Translations under genes and position numbers: made by a program
Part shown: positions 42,146 to 50,172 of the stretch, one piece after another
Numbering within the stretch: position 1 is the first letter of the stretch
Layout: each line of letters begins with the position of its first letter
Origin: Corynebacterium pilosum DSM 20521 = CIP 103422
GTDB taxonomy: Bacteria > Actinomycetota > Actinomycetes > Mycobacteriales > Mycobacteriaceae
Direction: 5' to 3'
Length of the DNA stretch: 64,000 bases
Assembly (NCBI RefSeq): GCF_000373805.1
Contig: NZ_KB892450.1
Coordinates: 1-64,000 of the forward strand
Notes under the pieces: model-generated
Told to the model about the DNA's origin: nothing
The model's database searches: none
What the model saw: the letters and a program-made list of their open reading frames with translations, nothing else

Positions 42146-42402
42146 GCTAGGGAAAGGAACAGCTTCTCCAGGCGCTTCTCGTCCAGCGAGTCAGGGCCCT
42201 CTTCGGTCATGCATTTCTTCATGCCCTCGGAGATCACCAAGAAGCCAGCGCGAGAGACTGCGGTGGACACGGCCGAAATCTGGGTGGCCACCTTCTCGCA
42301 CTCCACGCCCTCCTCGAGCATGCGGATCACGCCGTCGAGCTGCCCGCGCGCTCGCTTGAGCCGGGTGATGGCTGCCTTGGATTCTTCAGGTTCGATACGC
42401 AT
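42142..42402 (-). CDS. CsoR/FrmR-family repressor, CstR-like persulfide sensor
   Basis: The 86-residue all-helical regulator has the CsoR-family core (TRLKRARGQLDGVIRMLEEG, TQISAVSTAVSRAGFLV). The two conserved cysteines are Cys35 (GVECEKV) and Cys64 (MKKCM), 29 residues apart. The copper-ligand histidine of true CsoR, four residues before the second Cys, is Gly60 here. CstR, the sulfane-sulfur sensor, likewise keeps the two cysteines and lacks that His. The operon partner is a CoA-disulfide-reductase/rhodanese enzyme, which fits reactive-sulfur sensing. Two TACCCCTAYGGGTA palindromes upstream of the operon are its likely operators. ATG at 42402; last gene of a three-gene unit. Confidence 0.85.
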   Translation of the reverse strand: MRIEPEESKAAITRLKRARGQLDGVIRMLEEGVECEKVATQISAVSTAVSRAGFLVISEGMKKCMTEEGPDSLDEKRLEKLFLSLA

Positions 42403-42431
42403 GTCCCTCACTCTACTGGTTGTCCCGCTGG

Positions 42432-44042
42432 TCACCGCGCTGTCGACCACGTGAGGTAGCCTCCGTCAAGGTTCGCCACGTCCACGCCATGGTTGCGCAG
42501 GATGCTCGTCGCGGTATGTCCGCGCAAGCCCACCTGGCAGTGCACAATCACACGCTTATCGACGAAGTCCGTTGCCTTTTCCCGCAATTGATTCAGCGGA
42601 ATATTGGTCGCGCCCGGGATATGACCTGCGGAAAACTCGGATTCTTCGCGCACATCAATCAGCACGGCACCGTTCGAGAGCTCGTCGTCAAGCTCGTAGA
42701 ACTGGATCGTCTGCTCCCCGTTGACCATGTTGTCGTTGATGAAACCAGCCATGTTGATCGGGTCCTTGGCACTGCCGAACTGTGGCGCGTACGCCAATTC
42801 GAGGTCGGCCAGGTCGGTGGCGGTTAGGCCCGAGCGCATAGCGGTGGCCAGGACATCGATGCGCTTGTCCACACCGTTTTTGCCTACGGTCTGGGCGCCC
42901 AGAATCAGATCCGTATCGGCGTCGATCACTAACTTCATGTGGATCTGGGTGGCACCCGGGTAGTAGCCGGCGTGGTCCGCCGGGTGGAGGTGGATGATGC
43001 GCAGATTCTTGCCGGCTGCACGGGCGCGGCGCTCATTCCAGCCCACCGAGGCAGCCGCAAGGCCGAATAATCCCACGATGGCGGTGCCAAGCGTGGCGGT
43101 GCGGCGGGTATCGCGGCCCGAAATGATATCAGCGACTAGGCGGCCGTGACGGTTCGCCGTTTGCGCCAGCGGCACTAGCGTTGCTTCGTCGGAGTTGTGA
43201 TCGCGCTTTTCGGCCGCGTCGCCGACGGCGAAGATCTTCGGATCATTGGTGCGCTGCTGTTCATCCACCGAGATGCCGCCGCGCGCGCCGACCTCAAGGC
43301 CAGCCTCGCGTGCCAGTTCAGATGCCGGAGCAACGCCCACCGAGGAGATAACGATATCGGCATCAACGGTGGTGCCATCGGCCAGATGGACCGAGCGCTC
43401 GTCGATAAGCGTCGTCTCGGCGTCAGTGAACACGCGCACGCCGTTCGCCTCAAGGTGCTTGCGCACGATGCGCGACATTTCAGTGTCCAGCGGCGCCATG
43501 ATGTCCGGCGCGCGCTCGATCACGGTGGTGGTGATGCCGCGGTGCGTGAAGTTTTCTGCCAGCTCTAGGCCAATGAAGCCGCCGCCGATGATGGCTGCTG
43601 TTTGAGCGCCTTCGAGCTTATCGACGATCGCGTCGACATCTTCGACGGTGCGCAGAGTCAGTGCTCGCTCGCTGCCCTCGATGGGTAGTTCGATCGGGGT
43701 CGCGCCAGGGGAGAGGACCAAATAGTCGTAGTGGATCGCATCCGTTTCACCGTTGGGGGTGGTGATGGATACGGTCTGGTTTTCACGGTCGATGCTGGTC
43801 GCGCGGGTGTTCACGCGGACATCGAGGTTGAACCGGGCGTTGAGCGCTTCCGGTGTTTGAAGCAGGAGCTCGGCACGATTCTTGATGATGCCGCCCGCGT
43901 AGTACGGCAGGCCGCAGTTGGCGAAGCTGACGTTGTTGGAGGCCTCGAGGACAATGATTTCCATGTCCTCGTCGTTGCGGCGCAGCCGTGTCGCGGTGGA
44001 CATGCCGCCCGCGACACCGCCGATGATCACAGTAGTAGTCAT
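42432..44042 (-). CDS. CoA-disulfide-reductase-type flavoenzyme fused to a rhodanese domain
   Basis: The 536-residue protein has an FAD Rossmann start (VIIGGVAGGMSTATRLRR) and the single redox cysteine Cys43 in VSFANCGLPYYAGG, the mark of CoA-disulfide reductases and NADH oxidases. An NAD site (AAIIGGGFIGLELAENF), the second FAD motif KIFAVGDAA and the dimer domain follow. The last 100 residues are a rhodanese with active-site HCQVGLRG. Fused enzymes of this class reduce CoA persulfide or polysulfide with NAD(P)H. The gene lies 6 bp after the Cys-rich miniprotein gene and 29 bp before the CstR-like gene, so it is probably induced by sulfane sulfur. Confidence 0.9.
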   Translation of the reverse strand: MTTTVIIGGVAGGMSTATRLRRNDEDMEIIVLEASNNVSFANCGLPYYAGGIIKNRAELLLQTPEALNARFNLDVRVNTRATSIDRENQTVSITTPNGETDAIHYDYLVLSPGATPIELPIEGSERALTLRTVEDVDAIVDKLEGAQTAAIIGGGFIGLELAENFTHRGITTTVIERAPDIMAPLDTEMSRIVRKHLEANGVRVFTDAETTLIDERSVHLADGTTVDADIVISSVGVAPASELAREAGLEVGARGGISVDEQQRTNDPKIFAVGDAAEKRDHNSDEATLVPLAQTANRHGRLVADIISGRDTRRTATLGTAIVGLFGLAAASVGWNERRARAAGKNLRIIHLHPADHAGYYPGATQIHMKLVIDADTDLILGAQTVGKNGVDKRIDVLATAMRSGLTATDLADLELAYAPQFGSAKDPINMAGFINDNMVNGEQTIQFYELDDELSNGAVLIDVREESEFSAGHIPGATNIPLNQLREKATDFVDKRVIVHCQVGLRGHTATSILRNHGVDVANLDGGYLTWSTAR

Positions 44043-44048
44043 TGTGGT

Positions 44049-44207
44049 CTACCTTCCGAACAGGCCGGCGAGGAAGCCCTTGGACTGTTCGCGTGGGCAG
44101 GTGCACCACTGCTTGGCGGGCACGGTGGCCTTGACCTGGTCGATGTGTTGGCCGCACCCGGCCCAGGTGGTTTTACCGCATTTCTTGCAGGAGACTGCTC
44201 GGCACAT
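44049..44207 (-). CDS. Cys-rich 52-residue zinc-ribbon-like protein
   Basis: The protein begins MCRAVSCKKCGKTTWAGCGQ, continues HIDQVKATVPAKQWCTCPRE and ends GFLAGLFGR. Two CxxC-type pairs (CKKC and CTC with nearby Cys/His) suggest a bound metal or reactive thiols. Small proteins with CKxCGKTTWAGCGxH are common in actinobacteria next to rhodanese-type genes, but I know of no assigned function. It is too short for usual open-frame cut-offs yet has an ATG, a ribosome-binding-like AAGGA, and a 6-bp gap to the flavoenzyme gene. It is the first gene after the operator palindromes. Confidence 0.82.
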   Translation of the reverse strand: MCRAVSCKKCGKTTWAGCGQHIDQVKATVPAKQWCTCPREQSKGFLAGLFGR

Positions 44208-44242
44208 GTCGTGTTGTCCTTCCTTGATGACAAATCCTTTTT

Positions 44243-44258
44243 ATACCCCTACGGGTAT
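44243..44258. promoter_or_regulatory. CsoR/CstR-type operator palindrome 1
   Basis: ATACCCCTACGGGTAT is a near-perfect palindrome of the TACCC-N4-GGGTA type bound by CsoR-family repressors. It lies 36 bp upstream of the miniprotein start codon. Confidence 0.82.
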
Positions 44259-44270
44259 CATGCAGCCCCA

Positions 44271-44290
44271 ATATACCCCTATGGGTATAT
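44271..44290. promoter_or_regulatory. CsoR/CstR-type operator palindrome 2
   Basis: ATATACCCCTATGGGTATAT is an extended palindrome with the same core as operator 1, centred 30 bp away (about three helical turns). A promoter for the minus-strand operon probably overlaps the pair, allowing tandem tetramer binding. Confidence 0.85.
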
Positions 44291-44307
44291 GTGCTGTCAA
44301 TAGTAAA

Positions 44308-44348
44308 CCGGCCTCTGCCATACCGAAGCTAAAGGTGGCAGAGGCCGG
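44308..44348 (-). terminator. Intrinsic terminator after the first fadD gene
   Basis: CCGGCCTCTGCCA (44308-44320) pairs with TGGCAGAGGCCGG (44336-44348), with a 15-nt loop. On the minus strand it is 18 bp after the fadD stop and is followed by TTTACT. Confidence 0.85.
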
Positions 44349-44365
44349 AAAGGGGTCTAGTAAAC

Positions 44366-46084
44366 CTACTTTTCCAGTAGTTGCAGCAGGTCCGCTTGGA
44401 CTTCCCGGCGGCGAATCTTGCCCAACTGGTCAGCCTTGAGCTCCTCGAAGTGGTAGAAGGTGCGAGGAACCTTGTAGCGAGTCAGCTGGTTGCGGGCGTG
44501 CGCCTTCAAGCCATCGGGGTTTAGGGCGGCACCATCGCGCAGGGTGACACAGGCGACGACGTCTTCGGAGCCATCCTCACGGGGGCGTCCGACCACGGCC
44601 ACGTTGACCACGTCAGGGTGGGAGCGCACCGCGTCTTCCACCTCGGCCGGGTACACGTTGAAGCCGCCGGTGATGATGACTTCCTTCAGGCGCGAGACGA
44701 TCTTGATGAAACCGTCAGGCTCCATGAAAGCGATGTCGCCGGTGCGGAACCAGCCATCGTGGAAAGCGGCCTCCGTGGCCTCTGGATTGTTCAGGTAGCC
44801 CTTGAACACCTGCGGGCCGCGCACCAGCAGCTCGCCTTCGATGCCGTCCGGCAGGGTCTCATCCAGGTTCTCCGGGTTTGCGATGCGGATCTCCGTATCG
44901 GGAAATGGCACGCCAATATAGCCAGGGCGACGATTGGTGTTCATGGGATTCCCGACGATCACCGGAGCCGTCTCGGTCAAGCCATAACCTTCGACCAGCA
45001 GTCCACCGGTGAGATCTTCCCACTCATCCACGGTCTCTTCGGGAAGGGAAGCGGCCCCAGACAAGGCGTTGCGGATGCCCTTGATCTCGATGTTCTGCTC
45101 CTTCGCAGCCTCGATGATCTTGTTGTACAGAGTCGGCACACCCGGAATCCAGGTTGGGGTGTGCTTCTTCATGATGTCCATGATCAGGGGGATTTGTGGC
45201 GCAGGCATCAGCACCATCTCGCCACCGATATAGACCGACAGGGCGCCGATCAGTGTCATGCCGTAGGCGTGGAACATCGGTAACGCGCCCAGCATGCGCT
45301 CCTCCGTCTCGCCGAGGCGTGGTACCCAGGCGGCGCCCATCTTGCAGTTCGCCATGATGTTGCCGTGGGTGAGTTCGGCACCCTTCGGGGCGCCGGTAGT
45401 GCCAGAGGTATACAGCACCACGGCAGTGTCTTCTTTGGTGATGTCGTCGGGAAGCTGGACGTCCTTGGCGCTGCCGCCCATCGCGTCGGAAAGCAATGTC
45501 TTCCAAGGAATTGTGTCCGGCGCAGGCCCGGACAGCTGCGCGCGCTTCTCGCGGATCTGCGGGATTGGCAGCTTTAGGGCGAGCTGCTGGAACCGCGGCA
45601 TGGCCTCGATCATGTTGACGCTGACGATGGTCTCCAGGCTGGTCTCCGCGCGCATCATGTCAATCACTGGTGCCGCCTTGTCCCACACGATGGCCACGCG
45701 CGCCCCGTGGTCCTGGAACATGCCGGTCAGCTCGTGTGCGGTGTAGAGCGGATTGTGCTCGACGACAACCGCACCCAGCTTCAACACCGCATAGAACGCT
45801 GCGATGTGCTGCGGGCAGTTCGGCAGAACGATGGCGACACGATCACCGGGGCGCACGCCCAAGGCTTTGAGGCCGGCAGCGGCCGCGCGCACCTGCTCAT
45901 CGAGTTCCTCGTACGATTGTGAGCGGCCGAAAAACCAGGTGGCCGGCTTGCTGGCATTGCGTTCGAGGTTGTCGTTGTAGGAGTCGACCAAGGTGGTCTC
46001 CCCGTAGTCCAAGGTGGCGGGCGTCCATTCGGAGTATTGGGAAAGCCAGGCCTTTGACTCGAAAGCAGAAACAGGGTCGGTCAC
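44366..46084 (-). CDS. Long-chain fatty-acyl-CoA/AMP ligase (FadD family), copy 1
   Basis: The 572-residue enzyme activates fatty acids with ATP and CoA (or passes acyl-AMP onward). The AMP-binding motif is VVLYTSGTTGAPKGAELTHG, the hinge region LLVEGYGLTETAPVIVGNPM, then WFRTGDIAFMEPDGFIKIVS, and the C-terminal lysine region (KIRRREVQ) is intact. Start chosen is GTG at 46084 (VTDPVSAFESKAWL), which follows AGAAAGG and gives a length equal to the paralogue; the longer frame to 46138 has less support. It is a tandem duplicate of the next gene, with long identical blocks, and has its own terminator. Confidence 0.92.
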   Translation of the reverse strand: MTDPVSAFESKAWLSQYSEWTPATLDYGETTLVDSYNDNLERNASKPATWFFGRSQSYEELDEQVRAAAAGLKALGVRPGDRVAIVLPNCPQHIAAFYAVLKLGAVVVEHNPLYTAHELTGMFQDHGARVAIVWDKAAPVIDMMRAETSLETIVSVNMIEAMPRFQQLALKLPIPQIREKRAQLSGPAPDTIPWKTLLSDAMGGSAKDVQLPDDITKEDTAVVLYTSGTTGAPKGAELTHGNIMANCKMGAAWVPRLGETEERMLGALPMFHAYGMTLIGALSVYIGGEMVLMPAPQIPLIMDIMKKHTPTWIPGVPTLYNKIIEAAKEQNIEIKGIRNALSGAASLPEETVDEWEDLTGGLLVEGYGLTETAPVIVGNPMNTNRRPGYIGVPFPDTEIRIANPENLDETLPDGIEGELLVRGPQVFKGYLNNPEATEAAFHDGWFRTGDIAFMEPDGFIKIVSRLKEVIITGGFNVYPAEVEDAVRSHPDVVNVAVVGRPREDGSEDVVACVTLRDGAALNPDGLKAHARNQLTRYKVPRTFYHFEELKADQLGKIRRREVQADLLQLLEK

Positions 46085-46203
46085 GAAAATCGGCGCCTTT
46101 CTGGTGTTTAGGTGGAGCTTACTATTAGCAGACACCAAGTATTCCAGAAAAGCGCCGAACGTGAGGGATTTCTCACGTATTCTTAGGTTTTTGGGTGGAA
46201 AAC

Positions 46204-47913
46204 CTACTTCTTTTCCAGCAGGCGCAGCAGGTCTTCCTGCACTTCACGACGACGAATCTTGCCCAACTGGTCAGAGGCCAATTCCTCGAAGTGGTAGAAC
46301 GTGCGCGGCACCTTGTAGCGGGTCAGGCGTTCGCGAGCGAACTCCTTCATCCCCTCCGGATCCAGAGCCGCACCAGAGCGCAGGGTCACACACGCCACGA
46401 CGTCTTCGGAGCCATCCTCGCGAGGCCTGCCGACGACCGCGACATTTTCCACATCGGGGTGTTCGCGCACAACCTCTTCGACCTCAACTGGGTAGACGTT
46501 GAAGCCGCCGGTGATGATGACCTCCTTGATGCGCGAGACCAAGCGAACGAAGCCGTCATCGTCCATCACTCCAACGTCGCCGGTGCGGAACCAGCCGTTG
46601 TGGAACGCGGCTTCCGTGGCTTCGGGGTTGTTCAGGTAGCCCTTGAACACCTGCGGACCGCGCACAATAATCTCGCCCTCGGTGCCGTTGGGCTGGGTTT
46701 CATCGAGGTTATCGGGGTTGGCAATGCGGACTTCCGTATCTGGGAAAGGAACGCCGATATAGCCCGGGCGGCGGGCCTCACTCATCGGGTTTCCGATCAC
46801 GATGGGGGACGTTTCCGTCAGGCCATAACCTTCGACCAGTAGGCCGTCGGTCAGTTCCTCCCACTTCTCCACGGTGGACACTGGCAGTGTTGAGGCGCCG
46901 GAAAATGCATTGCGGATGCCCTTAATGGCGATACCCTGCTCCTCAGCGGCATCGGCAATCTTCTCGTACAGCGTAGGAACGCCGGGGACCCACGTCGGGG
47001 TGTGCTTCTTCATCACGTCCATCACCAGAGGGATCCGTGGCGAGGGCAGTAGAACCATCTCAGCGCCGATATAGACGGACAATGTGCCCACCATCGTCAT
47101 GCCGTACGCGTGGAACAGTGGCAGGGCAGCCAGCATGCGCTCGTCGTGATCGCCCAGTTCCTTCACCCACGCCTTACCCTGCATCAGGTTGGCGAAGAGG
47201 TTGCCGTGGCTGAGCTCTGCGCCTTTCGGCGCGCCGGTGGTACCAGAGGTGTACAGCACAAGTGCTGGGGAATCCTTCGTCACGGTGGGGGAGGATTCAA
47301 TATTGTCACCCTCGCCCCCGATCGCGGAGCTAATCAGGGTCTCCCAGGGCACCGTGTTCGGGGCAGGCGCGGTGAGCTGATCACGCATGTCGCGCAGCTT
47401 CTTAATCGGCAGCTTCAGCGCGAACTGGTAGAGCGGAGGCATGGCGTTCACCATGTTCACGCTCACGATGGTTTCAAGCTCCGTGCTTCCACGCAGCTCC
47501 TCAAGCGTGCCGGAGGCCTTGTCCCATGCGATAGCCACGCGCGCGCCGTGGTCCTTGAACTGGTCGCGCAGCTCATGCGCCGTGTACAGCGGGTTGTGCT
47601 CCACAACGGTGGCACCCAGCTTCAGCACCGCGTAGAACGCTGCGATGTGCTGTGGGCAGTTCGGCAGCATGATGGCCACGCGGTCGCCAGGGCGCACGCC
47701 AAAGGCCTTCAAGCCAACTGCGGCGCGGCGGACCAACTTGTCCAGCTCACCATAAGTTTGGCGTTTGCCAAAGAACCAGGTGGCTGGTTTGTCGGCGTTG
47801 ATGGCCAGGTTGTTGTCATAAATGTCCAGCAACGTGGTCTCACCGTAATCCAAAGAAGGCGGGGTCCACGGGGTGTAGTGCTTGTGCCAGACTTTTTCCT
47901 CAAACGCCGACAT
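46204..47913 (-). CDS. Long-chain fatty-acyl-CoA/AMP ligase (FadD family), copy 2
   Basis: The 569-residue paralogue of the preceding entry has the same motifs (VLYTSGTTGAPKGAELSHG; VEGYGLTETSPIVIGNPMSE; WFRTGDVGVMDDDGFVRLVS) and all adenylation-core residues. ATG at 47913 follows TGAGGT. The 119-bp gap between the two copies suggests each may have its own promoter. The pair differ mainly in the N-terminal and acyl-pocket regions (about residues 190-230), so they may prefer different chains. They could feed beta-oxidation or the acyl-AMP step of mycolate synthesis; the second normally uses FadD2/FadD32-type enzymes and is not indicated here by neighbours. Confidence 0.92.
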   Translation of the reverse strand: MSAFEEKVWHKHYTPWTPPSLDYGETTLLDIYDNNLAINADKPATWFFGKRQTYGELDKLVRRAAVGLKAFGVRPGDRVAIMLPNCPQHIAAFYAVLKLGATVVEHNPLYTAHELRDQFKDHGARVAIAWDKASGTLEELRGSTELETIVSVNMVNAMPPLYQFALKLPIKKLRDMRDQLTAPAPNTVPWETLISSAIGGEGDNIESSPTVTKDSPALVLYTSGTTGAPKGAELSHGNLFANLMQGKAWVKELGDHDERMLAALPLFHAYGMTMVGTLSVYIGAEMVLLPSPRIPLVMDVMKKHTPTWVPGVPTLYEKIADAAEEQGIAIKGIRNAFSGASTLPVSTVEKWEELTDGLLVEGYGLTETSPIVIGNPMSEARRPGYIGVPFPDTEVRIANPDNLDETQPNGTEGEIIVRGPQVFKGYLNNPEATEAAFHNGWFRTGDVGVMDDDGFVRLVSRIKEVIITGGFNVYPVEVEEVVREHPDVENVAVVGRPREDGSEDVVACVTLRSGAALDPEGMKEFARERLTRYKVPRTFYHFEELASDQLGKIRRREVQEDLLRLLEKK

Positions 47914-48024
47914 TTCAATACCTCACACTTCACTAGGGAATAATCAACAACCGAGTATAACGACGCACCGCGATCGCGCGTCGGCCCTACCTCGTGCCAG
48001 GTCCTGCACAGGCGTGAGAGGCGC

Positions 48025-48035
48025 TCGTCGAAAAG
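48025..48035 (-). repeat. Intergenic copy of the dispersed motif CTTNNCGACGA (leading G present)
   Basis: The minus strand reads CTTTTCGACGA preceded by G. It lies 24 bp upstream of the chosen mshA start, in the divergent fadD-mshA gap. Confidence 0.75.
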
Positions 48036-48059
48036 CGGATGCGCGTTATGATGGTGGCC

Positions 48060-49325
48060 ATGCGCATTGCGATGATCTCCATGCACACCTCCCCGCTGGA
48101 GCAGCCCGGCACGGGCGATGCGGGAGGAATGAACGTCTACGTCCTGAACATTGCCCGTGATCTGGCGAAACAGGGCGTCACCGTCGACGTATTCACGCGT
48201 GCAACCCGCCCGAGCCAGGGCGAGGTTGTGCACGTCGCTGAGAACTTCCGTGTGATCAACATTGTGGCAGGCCCCTACGAGGGGCTAAGCAAAGACGAGC
48301 TAGCGACACAGTTGGCGGCGTTTTCAGGTGGGATCGTCCAATTCATCCGCGAAGAGGGTGTACGCTATGACCTGATTCATGCGCACTATTGGCTGTCCGG
48401 GCAGGTGGGCTGGCTGCTGCGCGATTTGTGGGACATTCCCCTGATCTTCACTGGGCATACGTGGGCAGCCGTGAAGAATGCACACCGTTCGGACAATGAT
48501 TCGTCGGAAAGCGAAGCCCGCCGCATCTGCGAGCAGCAACTCGTGGACAACGCGGACGTGTTGGTGGTGAACACGCACGACGAGATCGATGAATTGTGCC
48601 AGCACTATGACGTCGACGAAGACAAGATCGACGTGGTCACCCCGGGTGCGAACGTGGAACTATTCACGCCCGGGACCAATCGGAATACGGAACAGGCGCG
48701 CCGGGCGCTTGGCGTGCCACTGCATTCGAAGGTGATCGCTTTTGTGGGACGTCTTCAAGAATTTAAGGGCCCACAGGTGCTGATCCGCGCCGTCGCAGAG
48801 ATGCTTGAGCGTGACCCGTACCGCAACGTGCGCGTTCTGATGTGTGGCGGGGCCTCCGGCAATAATTCCTCCGTGCAGTTCTATCGTGCGATGGCGCACA
48901 AGCTGGGGCTGGGCAACCGCATCCGTTTCCTCGAACCGCGCCCGCCGGAGGAACTCGTGGCGGTGTATCAGGCCGCCGATGTGGTCGCGGTGCCCAGCTA
49001 TAACGAATCTTTTGGCCTGGTTGCGATTGAGGCGCAGGCCACCGGCACCCCTGTCGTCGCCTCGCGCGTCGGTGGGCTGCCGATTGCCGTCGCCGACGGT
49101 GAAACCGGCCTGCTTGTCAACGGGCACAAGCCAACGGCGTGGGCTGACGCTTTGGAGCAGATGCTTGACGACGATGACCTGCGTATTTCCATGGCAGAGG
49201 CGGCAGTGGGGAGGGCGCAAAAATTTTCCTGGGAAGTCTCCGCACAAAAAATGCGCGAGGTATACGACAAGGCGCTGGCAGAAATTAACACTGCCGAGGC
49301 GACCAGGCGGCCCGAAGGGGCCTAG
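48060..49325 (+). CDS. mshA: D-inositol-3-phosphate glycosyltransferase (MshA)
   Basis: The 421-residue GT-B glycosyltransferase joins GlcNAc from UDP-GlcNAc to inositol-3-phosphate, the first step of mycothiol synthesis. [20 protein letters not shown] then [15 protein letters not shown] is the MshA signature, [18 protein letters not shown] belongs to the N-lobe, and [20 protein letters not shown] starts the C-lobe. [20 protein letters not shown] holds the nucleotide-binding EX7E motif. ATG at 48060 is preferred; upstream ATG 48039 adds seven residues. Mycothiol is the thiol buffer of these bacteria, and gpmA-senX3-regX3 follow as in C. glutamicum. Confidence 0.94.
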   Translation: MRIAMISMHTSPLEQPGTGDAGGMNVYVLNIARDLAKQGVTVDVFTRATRPSQGEVVHVAENFRVINIVAGPYEGLSKDELATQLAAFSGGIVQFIREEGVRYDLIHAHYWLSGQVGWLLRDLWDIPLIFTGHTWAAVKNAHRSDNDSSESEARRICEQQLVDNADVLVVNTHDEIDELCQHYDVDEDKIDVVTPGANVELFTPGTNRNTEQARRALGVPLHSKVIAFVGRLQEFKGPQVLIRAVAEMLERDPYRNVRVLMCGGASGNNSSVQFYRAMAHKLGLGNRIRFLEPRPPEELVAVYQAADVVAVPSYNESFGLVAIEAQATGTPVVASRVGGLPIAVADGETGLLVNGHKPTAWADALEQMLDDDDLRISMAEAAVGRAQKFSWEVSAQKMREVYDKALAEINTAEATRRPEGA

Positions 49326-49338
49326 CTGTCGCTAGGCC
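49319..49338 (+). terminator. Hairpin at the end of mshA
   Basis: GGCCTAGC (49319-49326) pairs with GCTAGGCC (49331-49338) around TGTC; the mshA stop codon lies inside the left arm. There is no T-run, so it is a weak terminator or an RNA-protecting hairpin. Confidence 0.5.
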
Positions 49339-49370
49339 GACTGGGGGTTGCGAGAAGGGTTCGTCGTTAA

Positions 49371-49381
49371 GCCCAGCGAAA
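49371..49381 (-). repeat. Intergenic copy of the dispersed motif CTTNNCGACGA (leading G present)
   Basis: The minus strand reads CTTAACGACGA preceded by G. It lies between mshA and gpmA, 29 bp before the gpmA start. Confidence 0.75.
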
Positions 49382-49409
49382 CTATTCAGAAAGTGGCAGA
49401 CTTGGAAGT

Positions 49410-50156
49410 ATGAGTAACGGCAATTTGATTCTGGTCCGTCACGGCCAGTCTGTATGGAACAAGTCCAACCAATTCACCGGCTGGGTCGATGTTGATCTGA
49501 CCGAGCAGGGCGAGGCCGAGGCCGTCGCCGCCGGCAAGCTGCTGAAGGAAAAGGGCATGCTGCCGGACGTGGTGTACACCTCGCTGCTGCGTCGCGCGAT
49601 CCGCACCGCCAACATCTCCCTGAACGCAGCCGACCGCCACTGGGTTCCAGTGGTGCGCAACTGGCGCCTCAACGAGCGTCACTACGGCAAGCTGCAGGGT
49701 CTGAACAAGACCGAGATCCGCGACGAGTTCGGTGAAGAGCAGTTTATGACGTGGCGTCGTTCCTACGACACCCCGCCACCAGAGATCGACACGGACAACG
49801 AGTACGCGCAGACCGACGATGCACGCTACGCATTCCTGCCAGAGGTGCCTCGCACCGAGTGCCTGAAGGACGTTGTGGAGCGCTTTGTCCCGTACCTGAT
49901 CGACGAGATCCTGCCACGTGCACGCAAGGGCGAGAACGTCATGCTGGCTGCACACGGCAACTCCCTGCGCGCGCTGGTGAAGTACCTGGACAACATCTCC
50001 GATGATGAGATTGCCGGCCTGAACATCCCAACCGGCCAGCCACTGATCTACGAGATCACCCCTGAGGGCAAGGTCGCTAACCCAGGTGGCACTTACCTGG
50101 ACCCAGAAGCAGCTGCTGCAGGTGCTGCAGCCGTGGCAAACCAGGGTTCCAAGTAA
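49410..50156 (+). CDS. gpmA: 2,3-bisphosphoglycerate-dependent phosphoglycerate mutase (GpmA)
   Basis: The 248-residue glycolytic enzyme interconverts 3- and 2-phosphoglycerate. The phospho-histidine is His11 in [40 protein letters not shown] is the second family block, and the second catalytic histidine is in [18 protein letters not shown]. Length and C-terminal tail are normal, though the end has an Ala-rich extension ([17 protein letters not shown]). Codon use is biased to highly expressed patterns. The senX3 TTG start lies 16 bp downstream. Confidence 0.96.
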   Translation: MSNGNLILVRHGQSVWNKSNQFTGWVDVDLTEQGEAEAVAAGKLLKEKGMLPDVVYTSLLRRAIRTANISLNAADRHWVPVVRNWRLNERHYGKLQGLNKTEIRDEFGEEQFMTWRRSYDTPPPEIDTDNEYAQTDDARYAFLPEVPRTECLKDVVERFVPYLIDEILPRARKGENVMLAAHGNSLRALVKYLDNISDDEIAGLNIPTGQPLIYEITPEGKVANPGGTYLDPEAAAAGAAAVANQGSK

Positions 50157-50172
50157 GCCCCTTTCGTGAGCC

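Noticed and set aside
42142..42402. Copper-sensing CsoR
   Set aside because: The histidine ligand before the second cysteine is glycine, and no copper ATPase or chaperone gene is nearby.
44366..47913. Reading the fadD pair as the FadD32-type mycolate ligase
   Set aside because: The FadD32/Pks13 gene context is missing and both proteins have the general long-chain acyl-CoA ligase length and motifs.
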